Shown one piece after another: positions 37,537 to 44,665 of a stretch of DNA of 64,000 nt. Location: assembly GCF_031583575.1 (NCBI RefSeq), contig NZ_CP134146.1, positions 1,488,001 through 1,552,000 on the forward strand. Direction: 5' to 3'. Both the position numbers and the translations under genes were made by a program. How positions within the stretch are numbered: position 1 is the stretch's first letter; each line of letters begins with the position of its first letter. The notes beneath the pieces were generated by a model that saw only the letters and a list, made by a program, of their open reading frames with translations, was not told where the DNA came from and did not search any database. Source of the DNA: Thalassotalea nanhaiensis (lineage in GTDB: Bacteria > Pseudomonadota > Gammaproteobacteria > Enterobacterales > Alteromonadaceae).

Positions 37537-38586
37537 TTAGTTACTTTTCACTTGCGCAAAAATTTGTCCAATTGCATTTGCCAATTTATTACTGCGTTGT
37601 GGACTTCGAATGCATTGTAGCAGGGATGGTCTTACTGTTGGTAGTGCTATTAAATCTTGGAATACGGCCATAAATACATCTTGCTCAACAATGTTAACCA
37701 GTTTTTCTAGAAATAATGTCAATGTATCAATATCAACCAGGGCTAACCATGCTCTGCCAGATATAGTTAATAATAAATTTAAATCTGTTACCTGTTTGGC
37801 GCTAATGATTTCAATAATTAACGCTTTCACTATTGGGTTCTCTGCACTGGCAGAGATAGCTCTAAGCAAATTAGCTAAATGCTCAAAGCTTATCGTTTCG
37901 TTTTTCAATTCATTTTTTGCCATATCAATAATTTGAGTAATTAAGGCAATAGGTAACACTTGATTTTCTAATGCTGAACAAAGCGGAGTGAATACCGTCG
38001 ATGGAATATGAGGTAGTGCATGTGCTAAAGCTTGGCTGTTTTCTTCTGTATCTACTCGTGCGCCAAAGTCGCACAAACCCTGAACACCAACTCCTTGCCA
38101 TGTTTCCCAACCAAGTTTACCGGTAAAATACAGTTGGCAATGCTCGTAATATTCAGACGATTTTTGTTTTAAATCTCGTTTAACCACGGCATTTAAGGTC
38201 GCTAGCTTATATTGTGTTGGTGTGAAGTTATAAGGGTTAGCTTGTAATAACTCTTCTTGCTTTTTAGTTGGATCTTGCGTGAGATCGCTTCCTAGCGCTT
38301 CAAGAATAATTGCTAAATAATGATTGCGAGCAGCTTGATTTAATAAGCCACGTTCATCTAATGGAAATTTTACAAACCAAATGTACGGTGTTGCCGGGTT
38401 TTGTTGCCAAAACACAATAGCAAAACAAGCATGGCCCTGAATAGGATAAGGGTAAGGTTGCATTGCTTGTTCAACTTTTTCAAAGTCTTGTTTGGCAATT
38501 TTAGTAACTTTACGGCCCATATCGTACAAACGATAAGACGAACCTGATAATTTAAGTAATTCTGAAATGGTTGATATTTGGTTCAT
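37537..38586 (-). CDS. DUF3549 protein
   Basis: A 349-residue soluble protein, mostly helical, matching the DUF3549 family from its N-terminus (ISELLKLSGSSYRLYDMGRK). FVKFPLDERGLLNQAARNHY and GVGVQGLCDFGARV are notable conserved-looking stretches. It is divergent from yqcC and forms a unit with the DUF3301 gene. No function is established. Confidence 0.88.
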   Translation of the reverse strand: MNQISTISELLKLSGSSYRLYDMGRKVTKIAKQDFEKVEQAMQPYPYPIQGHACFAIVFWQQNPATPYIWFVKFPLDERGLLNQAARNHYLAIILEALGSDLTQDPTKKQEELLQANPYNFTPTQYKLATLNAVVKRDLKQKSSEYYEHCQLYFTGKLGWETWQGVGVQGLCDFGARVDTEENSQALAHALPHIPSTVFTPLCSALENQVLPIALITQIIDMAKNELKNETISFEHLANLLRAISASAENPIVKALIIEIISAKQVTDLNLLLTISGRAWLALVDIDTLTLFLEKLVNIVEQDVFMAVFQDLIALPTVRPSLLQCIRSPQRSNKLANAIGQIFAQVKSN

Positions 38587-38699
38587 AGTGTTTGGATTTT
38601 ATGCCAGAAAATTCAGTTTATTGAGATAAACAATGATTATTGGCGATATTATAAATATAATTACTCCTTAACTCCATGTTAATTACTTTAAACATTAAA

Positions 38700-39050
38700 A
38701 TGACTTCAAAACCCACACAGTTAGGCATTCACTTAAAAGATTTAGCGGCGCAATTAAAGCAAGTTGGTCTTTGGCAACTTGAAAGGCCATCAACGCAAGC
38801 ATTAAGTAGTAGCCAGCCATTTTGCTTGGATACATTAGCATTTGAACAATGGCTGCAATTTGTATTTATCGAAAAGCTGCAGGCGATGATTGTTGCAGAT
38901 TTGCCTTTGCCTTCGAAAATTTCTGTGGCGCCCATGGGCGAAGAGGCTTTTAAATCATTAGGAAAAAACGCTGCGGATATTATCAGTACGCTTGCCGATA
39001 TCGACGAACTGCTAAGCGGTAATAAGGAACAGTCTAGCAATGACAGATAA
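38700..39050 (+). CDS. yqcC: YqcC-family protein (DUF446)
   Basis: A 116-residue soluble helical protein of the YqcC family (LKDLAAQLKQVGLWQ, FCLDTLAFEQWLQFVFIEK). ATG 38700 is preferred because other members begin shortly before the LK.L motif; an ATG eight codons earlier at 38676 is possible and neither has a clear ribosome binding site. It overlaps truC by 11 nt, the same order as in E. coli. Function unknown. Confidence 0.88.
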   Translation: MTSKPTQLGIHLKDLAAQLKQVGLWQLERPSTQALSSSQPFCLDTLAFEQWLQFVFIEKLQAMIVADLPLPSKISVAPMGEEAFKSLGKNAADIISTLADIDELLSGNKEQSSNDR

Positions 39051-39831
39051 AACTAGCTTAGATACAGCTTCTTTGGATGAGCAATTGGCAGATGACGCCA
39101 CTGATACACCACCAAGGCTAACTATTTTATATCAAGATGAATATTTAGTAGCGATTAACAAGCCAAGCGGCTTATTTGTACATCGCTCCTTTATGGACCG
39201 AGATGAAAAATATTTTGCCCTGCAATTAGTCAGAGATATGGTTGGACAGTATGTTTACCCGTTACATCGTTTAGACCGACCAACTTCAGGTGTGTTGCTC
39301 TTTGGTTTGTCAGAAGACATAGCGCGTAAAATGGGGCAAGCATTTACCGATAAGACTATTAAGAAAACCTATTACGCAATAACTCGCGGGTTTTTAGAAG
39401 GAGAAGGGCAGGTTGACTACCCGTTAAAAGAAAAGCTCGATAAGTTAGGTGATAAATTTGTCTCTCAAGATAAACCCGCTCAAGAAGCGGTAACTGATTA
39501 CAAAAGTATTTCTACCGCATCTTTGCCTATCGCTTTAGGTAAGTTTCCCAGTGTTCGATATTCTCTGGTGCAACTAAAGCCTCATACAGGTAGACGCCAT
39601 CAAATAAGACGGCACCTTGCTCATCTGCGTCACCCTATTATTGGCGATATTAATTATGGTGATAATAAACAAAACCCATTTTTTGGTGAACACTTTGGTT
39701 TTAAAAGACTGATGTTGCACGCACAAAAATTGCAATTTAGTCATCCTATTACTCAGCAGGATGTTTGCATTACTGCTGAATTCGATCAAGATTGGCTTAG
39801 TGTCTTTGCTGAATTAGGCTGGAAGCTATAA
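39040..39831 (+). CDS. truC: tRNA pseudouridine(65) synthase
   Basis: A 263-residue RluA-family pseudouridine synthase. The catalytic motif is LHRLDRPTSGVLLF with the nucleophilic aspartate, followed by YYAITRGF and HTGRRHQIRRHLAHL. In E. coli TruC modifies U65 of tRNA-Ile1 and tRNA-Asp. About 25 N-terminal residues are poorly conserved acidic sequence, so an internal start is possible. Coupling to yqcC supports the assignment. Confidence 0.94.
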   Translation: MTDKTSLDTASLDEQLADDATDTPPRLTILYQDEYLVAINKPSGLFVHRSFMDRDEKYFALQLVRDMVGQYVYPLHRLDRPTSGVLLFGLSEDIARKMGQAFTDKTIKKTYYAITRGFLEGEGQVDYPLKEKLDKLGDKFVSQDKPAQEAVTDYKSISTASLPIALGKFPSVRYSLVQLKPHTGRRHQIRRHLAHLRHPIIGDINYGDNKQNPFFGEHFGFKRLMLHAQKLQFSHPITQQDVCITAEFDQDWLSVFAELGWKL

Positions 39832-40002
39832 ATATTGGGGATATCTAGCGATATTGATAATAAAATCAACTCTTATCCGCATGATTTGAGTAGTTTAGGT
39901 TTCCTAATGTCAATTTATGTAATCTAATACCTGTAAATCAACCGAAACTCATTATGTTTGTTTACAAAATTGCAACTTTATGGAAAATAACCACTTTAAT
40001 AC

Positions 40003-40030
40003 TTGCTAACACTATTTAAACAGGTATACT
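40003..40030 (+). promoter_or_regulatory. Promoter of the cold-shock gene, long 5' UTR
   Basis: TTGCTA (40003-40008) and TATACT (40025-40030) are separated by 16 bp. Transcription would begin near 40037, leaving a 5' UTR of about 147 nt, typical of cold-shock mRNAs that fold differently in the cold. The rest of the 352-bp gap after truC holds no recognisable gene. Confidence 0.6.
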
Positions 40031-40183
40031 CCATTTCGCAAGCTTGAAATGCAATACGTTTTATCTCGATTTATAAGTTCAACAAGTTCCAACATCTCGA
40101 CATAATAAGTAATACATGAAAAAAGCTCTATTTCTCCATGTCGGAGTTGTAACACAATTAATTTATAAATTTAGGAAGATATT

Positions 40184-40393
40184 ATGTCTGATGTACGTAC
40201 TGGTTCAGTAAAATGGTTTAATGATGAGAAAGGTTTCGGATTTATCGAGCAATCTGAAGGTCCAGATGTTTTCGTTCATTTCCGTGCTATCCAAGGTACA
40301 GGTCGTCGCACTTTAACTGACGGTCAACAAGTTGAATTTGAAGTAGTTCAAGGTCAAAAAGGCCCACAAGCTGAGAACGTAAAACCTTTATAA
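40184..40393 (+). CDS. Cold-shock protein (CspA family)
   Basis: A 69-residue single OB-fold nucleic-acid-binding protein. RNP1 reads KGFGFIEQ and RNP2 DVFVHF, both intact, so RNA chaperone activity is expected. The ATG follows TAGGAAG. Three partial copies of its 3' end with the terminator follow in tandem, which is unusual. Which Csp paralogue it corresponds to cannot be told from the sequence. Confidence 0.96.
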   Translation: MSDVRTGSVKWFNDEKGFGFIEQSEGPDVFVHFRAIQGTGRRTLTDGQQVEFEVVQGQKGPQAENVKPL

Positions 40394-40418
40394 GTTTTAC
40401 TCTAGCTTAAGCTACTCA

Positions 40419-40445
40419 AGAAAGTCGATTTAATCGGCTTTTTTT
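40419..40445 (+). terminator. Terminator of the cold-shock gene (first of three copies)
   Basis: AAGTCGATT pairs with AATCGGCTT (one G-T pair), followed by seven or more T residues. The same hairpin recurs about 181 and 362 bp downstream within the tandem copies. Confidence 0.88.
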
Positions 40446-40478
40446 ATGCCTGAAATTTGAGTGTAGGTACTAAGTGCA

Positions 40479-40870
40479 GCACTTTAACTGACGCTAATAC
40501 AAGAGCAGCAAATTGAATTTGAAGTAGTTCAAGGTCAAAAAGGCCCACAAGCTGAGAACGTAAAACCTTTATAAGTTTTACTCTAGCTTAAGCTACTCAA
40601 GAAAGTCGATTTAATCGGCTTTTTTTATGCCTGAAATTTGAGTGTAGGTACTAAGTGCTGCACTTTAACTGACGCTAATACAAGAGCAGCGAGTTGAATT
40701 TGAAGTAGTTCAAGGTCAAAAAGGCCCACAAGCTGAGAACGTAAAACCTTTATAAGTTTTACTCTAGCTTAAGCTACTCAAGAAAGTCGATTTAATCGGC
40801 TTTTTTTATGACTGAAATTTGAGTGTAGGTACTAAGTGCAGCACTTTAACTGACGCTAATACAAGAGCAG
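40479..40870 (+). pseudogene. Tandem 181-bp copies of the csp 3' end and terminator
   Basis: The word gcactttaactgacg, present in the csp gene at 40308, recurs at 40479, 40660 and 40841. Two full 181-bp units and a 30-bp remnant follow the gene. Each full unit repeats the last 21 codons of csp (from TTGAATTTGAAGTAG to the stop), the terminator and the downstream spacer. A 10-bp change before the copied part puts the fragment out of frame with a TGA, so it encodes no protein. The copies are nearly identical. Confidence 0.93.
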
Positions 40871-40886
40871 CAAGCGACGAACGTCG

Positions 40887-40905
40887 TCCTGAACTTGTTT
40901 CAGGA
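40887..40905. repeat. REP-like palindrome
   Basis: TCCTGAA (40887) and TTCAGGA (40899) around cttgt, within gtcctgaacttgtttcagg, an intergenic palindrome found in many genomes. It sits between the csp copies and the insertion sequence. Confidence 0.4.
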
Positions 40906-41012
40906 TCTATTGAACGTCTCAAAAGTGCCATAGAGAGATAGTCAGTTATTTGGAATAACAAAAAATACTTCTTATATTTAGAAGTTAACTATATTGGCTA
41001 ATGTGTATTAGT

Positions 41013-42198
41013 TCAGACTAGATCTGACATTTCTATTTGAAAAAGAGAGAGTTACCAACTTTGATTAAAGGTGTCGAAATCTTTAAATCAAAATATAGAG
41101 GTAACTCTCATGCTTCATACTAGCAACCCAATCATTAAACACAAAGCAGGTTTACTTAATTTAGCCGATGAATTAGGAAATATATCTAAAGCTTGCAAAG
41201 TAATGGGCGTATCAAGAGATACGTTTTATCGTTACCAAGAGCTTGTTGATGAAGGCGGTATTGATGCCCTAATTAATAAGACCCGCCGATCACCAAATAT
41301 CAAAAATCGTGTCGATGAAGTAACGGAACAAGCCGTCATTGATTATGCCATTGAGCAGCCCGCGCACGGCCAGCATCGCACCAGTAATGAATTACGCAAA
41401 GCTGGCGTATTTGTATCAGGCAGTGGTGTTCGTTCAATCTGGCTTCGACATAACCTAGAAAACTTCAAGAAGCGCTTAAAAGCACTAGAGGAAAAGGTAG
41501 CCAGTGACGGCATTATCCTCAGTGACTCTCAAGTGGCAGCACTTGAAAAGAAAAAACATGATGATGAAGCTTGTGGTGAGATAGAAACAGCACATCCAGG
41601 CTATCTTGGTTCACAAGATACGTTCTATGTTGGCAACATGAAAGGTGTTGGCCGTATCTACCAACAAACCTTCATTGATACCTACAGCAAGGTGGCATTT
41701 GCAAAGCTGTACACCACCAAAACGCCAATTACAGCGGCCGATATACTTAATGATAATGTTCTGCCTTACTTCAAGCAAAATGAGCTTCCTATGCTGCGTA
41801 TTTTGACTGACCGAGGTACAGAATATTGTGGTCGTGTCGATCACCATGATTATCAATTGTACCTGGCTGTTAATGATATCGATCATACCAAAACTAAGGC
41901 AATGTCACCGCAAACTAACGGCATCTGTGAGCGGTTTCATAAAACCATTCTTAATGAGTTTTATCAGATCACTTTCAGGAAAAAACTGTATTCCAACTTA
42001 GAAGAATTGCAGCTAGATCTGGACGAATGGATGAATTACTACAACAATGAAAGGACTCATCAAGGAAAAATGTGCTGTGGACGGACACCGCGAGAAACAT
42101 TACTTGATGGAAAAACGATTTGGGCAGAAAAGGATCTAGCTCAAATTTAAACTGACAGATACCTTATGAAAAGTTGGTAACTGTCAGATCAAGTCTGA
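41013..42198. mobile_element. IS481-type insertion sequence
   Basis: About 1.19 kb bounded by inverted repeats TCAGACTAGATCTGACA (41013-41029) and its complement at 42182-42198 (16 of 17 matching). A further shared word, gttaccaacttt, is at 41051 and in complement near 42170. It carries one intact transposase. Exact ends and any target duplication are not certain: no clear direct repeat flanks the 17-mers. Confidence 0.8.
41110..42150 (+). CDS. IS481-family transposase
   Basis: A 346-residue DDE transposase. The N-terminal helix-turn-helix (ADELGNISKACKVMGVSRDT) is followed by an integrase catalytic core with the acidic triad in SQDTFYVG, ILTDRGTEY and NGICERFHK, and the end motif YNNERTHQGK. 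ATG 41110 is chosen because GAGGT stands 8 nt upstream; the frame is open from a GTG at 41071. The gene has no stop or frameshift, so the element may still be active. Confidence 0.92.
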   Translation: MLHTSNPIIKHKAGLLNLADELGNISKACKVMGVSRDTFYRYQELVDEGGIDALINKTRRSPNIKNRVDEVTEQAVIDYAIEQPAHGQHRTSNELRKAGVFVSGSGVRSIWLRHNLENFKKRLKALEEKVASDGIILSDSQVAALEKKKHDDEACGEIETAHPGYLGSQDTFYVGNMKGVGRIYQQTFIDTYSKVAFAKLYTTKTPITAADILNDNVLPYFKQNELPMLRILTDRGTEYCGRVDHHDYQLYLAVNDIDHTKTKAMSPQTNGICERFHKTILNEFYQITFRKKLYSNLEELQLDLDEWMNYYNNERTHQGKMCCGRTPRETLLDGKTIWAEKDLAQI

Positions 42199-42660
42199 GC
42201 CACTACAGCTAATGGCTCTCAAAGCTTTTATGTTTTTATGATTCAGCTTTTCATATTGAGGGTGCTTGAGAAACTTTGGACCAATCCAACCATCTTCATG
42301 CGTAAAAGCCATACTCCATGCCAAATTTGTTGGATAAATATGGAAATCTAAAAGCTTATTGTTATTTTCTGGTTTGTTTTTAGTAATGTAAACTACTTGT
42401 TCGTCATGACCGAAACAATCTTCCATCACAACATATTTAGGTGAATCATGGTTTTTATAAAGCTCTAAAGCTTCTTCTCTGTCATGTTCACACTTCAACA
42501 AATCCCACATGTAAGTTTTGCCACGTAAAATACCTTTAAAAGATGTTTTCTCAGGATGAAATATTGAAAGCCACTCATGAGCTATTCTCAAGGCTTTTTC
42601 ACCTTTAATTATCTCATAGTTTTCAATATCTAATTCTTCAATGAGGTTTCTATGTTTCAT
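42184..42660 (-). CDS. DUF4275-like protein, 3' end altered by the insertion sequence
   Basis: A 158-residue soluble protein. The pattern of WLSIFHPEKTSFKGILRGK, KYVVMEDCFGHDEQVVYI and WSMAFTHEDGWIGPKFLKHP resembles DUF4275 proteins of Firmicutes; this is a weak recognition. Its last codons and TGA stop lie in the terminal repeat of the IS481-type element (42182-42198), so the original C-terminus has probably been cut off or replaced by a few IS-encoded residues (SGSDLI). Function unknown. Confidence 0.65.
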   Translation of the reverse strand: MKHRNLIEELDIENYEIIKGEKALRIAHEWLSIFHPEKTSFKGILRGKTYMWDLLKCEHDREEALELYKNHDSPKYVVMEDCFGHDEQVVYITKNKPENNNKLLDFHIYPTNLAWSMAFTHEDGWIGPKFLKHPQYEKLNHKNIKALRAISCSGSDLI

Positions 42661-42701
42661 TTATGGGGTACTTTATTCGCTTTAATATATAGGGGGAATC
42701 A

Positions 42702-42716
42702 GTCTGCTGTTCGCTC
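42702..42716. repeat. 15-bp word repeated at two gene borders
   Basis: GTCTGCTGTTCGCTC is found here and again at 43258-43272, each just upstream of a minus-strand orphan gene (starts at 42660 and 43232 respectively lie nearby). The two copies flank the 160-residue hypothetical gene. Confidence 0.6.
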
Positions 42717-42722
42717 TTAGGA

Positions 42723-42751
42723 GACCTTAACCTTTTCAGTATGTTAAGGTC
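42723..42751 (-). terminator. Hairpin at the end of the hypothetical gene
   Basis: GACCTTAAC (42723-42731) and GTTAAGGTC (42743-42751) form a perfect 9-bp stem with an 11-nt loop that overlaps the stop codon of the gene ending at 42750. No T-run follows, so it may only protect the 3' end. Confidence 0.4.
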
Positions 42752-43232
42752 AAATTTGTGCCATAGATATGCGGTAATAGAAAGTCCATTTCCCTTCGTA
42801 TCCTATTTTCTCGACACTCACGTAATGTTCCATTCCTTTTATAGACCATTGTTTATTAAAAATGAAAGGCTTAGTTAATTCAGAAGGTATATTTTTAGGT
42901 AATTGGCTCCCATCAAATGAAGGAGAACCAAACTTTTTAGTTAGCTTTTTAACTGCACGTTCATATTGGCTAACTGCAATATTCTTTTCAATATACCTCT
43001 GAAACATAGAAATTTCATTTACAATATTGTCATCGTTACAAAAGTAGAAATAAATAGAATACTCGCCAAAAGCCTCAAGTTCATACATATTTTCATCAAG
43101 AAAATTATGACTAGTCAGAGAAACAATTTCTTTTTGTTGAGTGCAGCTATTCCCTAGTGACATAAGGTTGCTAGATAAAGCTTGGACGCTTTGGGAAATT
43201 AACAAAGATAAAAATAAAAATATGTACTTCAT
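42750..43232 (-). CDS. Hypothetical exported protein
   Basis: A 160-residue protein with a signal peptide (FLFLSLLISQSVQA, cleavage near ALS) and two cysteines in the mature part (SCTQQ, YFCNDD) that could form a disulfide. I do not recognise a family. AVSQYERAVKKLTKKFGSP is a helix followed by a pattern seen in small periplasmic proteins. No good ribosome binding site precedes the ATG. It sits among orphan genes between an IS element and a methyltransferase. Confidence 0.65.
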   Translation of the reverse strand: MKYIFLFLSLLISQSVQALSSNLMSLGNSCTQQKEIVSLTSHNFLDENMYELEAFGEYSIYFYFCNDDNIVNEISMFQRYIEKNIAVSQYERAVKKLTKKFGSPSFDGSQLPKNIPSELTKPFIFNKQWSIKGMEHYVSVEKIGYEGKWTFYYRISMAQI

Positions 43233-43353
43233 GAAATGAATTTATTTCTCTTATTCTGTCTGCTGTTCGCTCACAGCCGCCTGTAATTTTTTCAATAATT
43301 TACGTTATATATCTGAACGTTGCAAACATACGATGAGCAATTAGCCTTCTATA

Positions 43354-43986
43354 CTAAATAGCCTTAGCATAGATAAACAAGTCAGTTGTAGGCTCTCCTG
43401 ACTCAACTGGAAACTGCTTTCTTTTAAATTTTATAATTTCAAAGCCATTTGATTCTAGCTCTGACTTTAAGAAATCGAATTGATGGTAATTAATATAAAC
43501 TTGATCTCCAGCACTTGAGGTTTGAAAGCCTGATTTAGATTCCTCATCTTCCATAGTGCTTAAATACAGAACGCCCTCAACATTCAAAAGCTTTCTCATA
43601 TCCTTAATTAGCTTTGACACATCAGATTTTGAAAGGTACGGAGTACAAAACCCACACATAATCGCATCATATGTATCTTTAATAGAGCAAATTGCACGGC
43701 TATCCATCACTTCAAATCTAGAGTTAGGGTTATTTTGGCAAGCTAGCGAAACCATGTTTGGCGCTAAATCTATTCCATGTACTTTAAAGTCGCTTCGTTT
43801 GTTTAAAAGATATTTAGTTATATTACCTGGCCCACAGCCTATCTCAAAAACACGAGGAGTAGACTTGGTTACCAAGTCACAAAAGGTATCATAGGTATCA
43901 AAATAGAAATCAAAGTCCATGTACTTAGCTTCATATTTATCCGCTAATTTATTAAATGTCCTGACTGTGATTTCATATTTATCCAT
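43354..43986 (-). CDS. Class I SAM-dependent methyltransferase
   Basis: A 210-residue methyltransferase. Motif I is VFEIGCGPGNITKYLL, motif II HGIDLAPNMVSLA and motif IV YDAIMCGFCTPYL; LNVEGVLYLST follows. AAAGGAA precedes the ATG. It resembles small-molecule methyltransferases of the Methyltransf_25/11 type. It stands in an accessory stretch with no pathway partner, so the substrate is unknown. Confidence 0.88.
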   Translation of the reverse strand: MDKYEITVRTFNKLADKYEAKYMDFDFYFDTYDTFCDLVTKSTPRVFEIGCGPGNITKYLLNKRSDFKVHGIDLAPNMVSLACQNNPNSRFEVMDSRAICSIKDTYDAIMCGFCTPYLSKSDVSKLIKDMRKLLNVEGVLYLSTMEDEESKSGFQTSSAGDQVYINYHQFDFLKSELESNGFEIIKFKRKQFPVESGEPTTDLFIYAKAI

Positions 43987-44665
43987 TATGATTTCCTTTG
44001 ATTTAATGGTGGGTTATCGCATAAAAGTGGATGTTAAGATCAGCTAGCCAAATTTATCCTACTGATATTAAAGATGCTGTCAATAAACTAGAAGTTGAAC
44101 TAAGTATTAGGGGTTATGGTTCATAATTCTAGGTATTAAATAGAGCATATAAATCCCTTTATTTTTAAAGGGTACTTTCCAATAAGCCATTAATAAATCA
44201 TTTCTTTAAATTATCCAATAGAACCTAACTGAAATAGTTGTACATTTATTCCAACTAACTGCAGTTTTTTAACTTGGATAGAAAAACTGCTTATAAGTGA
44301 TAATGTGAATAGTTAGTCATTTTAATCAGTTTTTGATTTGTTTGCGGGGGGCTTTAGTTTTTCTTTAACTAAGTTGATTTTGTTCTAAAAAACAGCATTT
44401 ATTGATTTTATGTACTATTTGAATAACGTTGCAGTCCCTTTATTTTGAAGGCATGAGGTGACTTGTTTGTTATAACTTTTTAATCTAGAAAAATTATTCT
44501 TATTTCCTACACTCAAGAGCTAACAATTTATTTGTTAACAAATTTTTAACGTTGTGTGGTTAGCTACTTTAATCGTTAACTTTATTTTACTAAGAATTAA
44601 TAATCTTAGAAAATTTCAGCACGTTAGAACAAAAATAAAACTAAAAAACATGTTTGGGAGTTTGA
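43987..44665. other. Long AT-rich intergenic region upstream of the M6 protease
   Basis: 679 bp with no recognisable gene. It holds two small hairpins: CCCTTT/AAAGGG near 44155-44171 and GCAGTTTTT (44261) with AAAAACTGC (44282-44290). The protease promoter should lie in the last 200 bp, but no clear hexamer pair was found. Confidence 0.5.

Noticed and set aside
42661-43353. Integron attC sites between orphan genes
   Set aside because: The hairpin at 42723-42751 and the 15-bp words lack the RYYYAAC/GTTRRRY core pair, and no integrase gene is present.
40184-44660. Prophage or integrated plasmid
   Set aside because: Only one IS transposase is seen; there are no structural, replication, conjugation or integrase genes.
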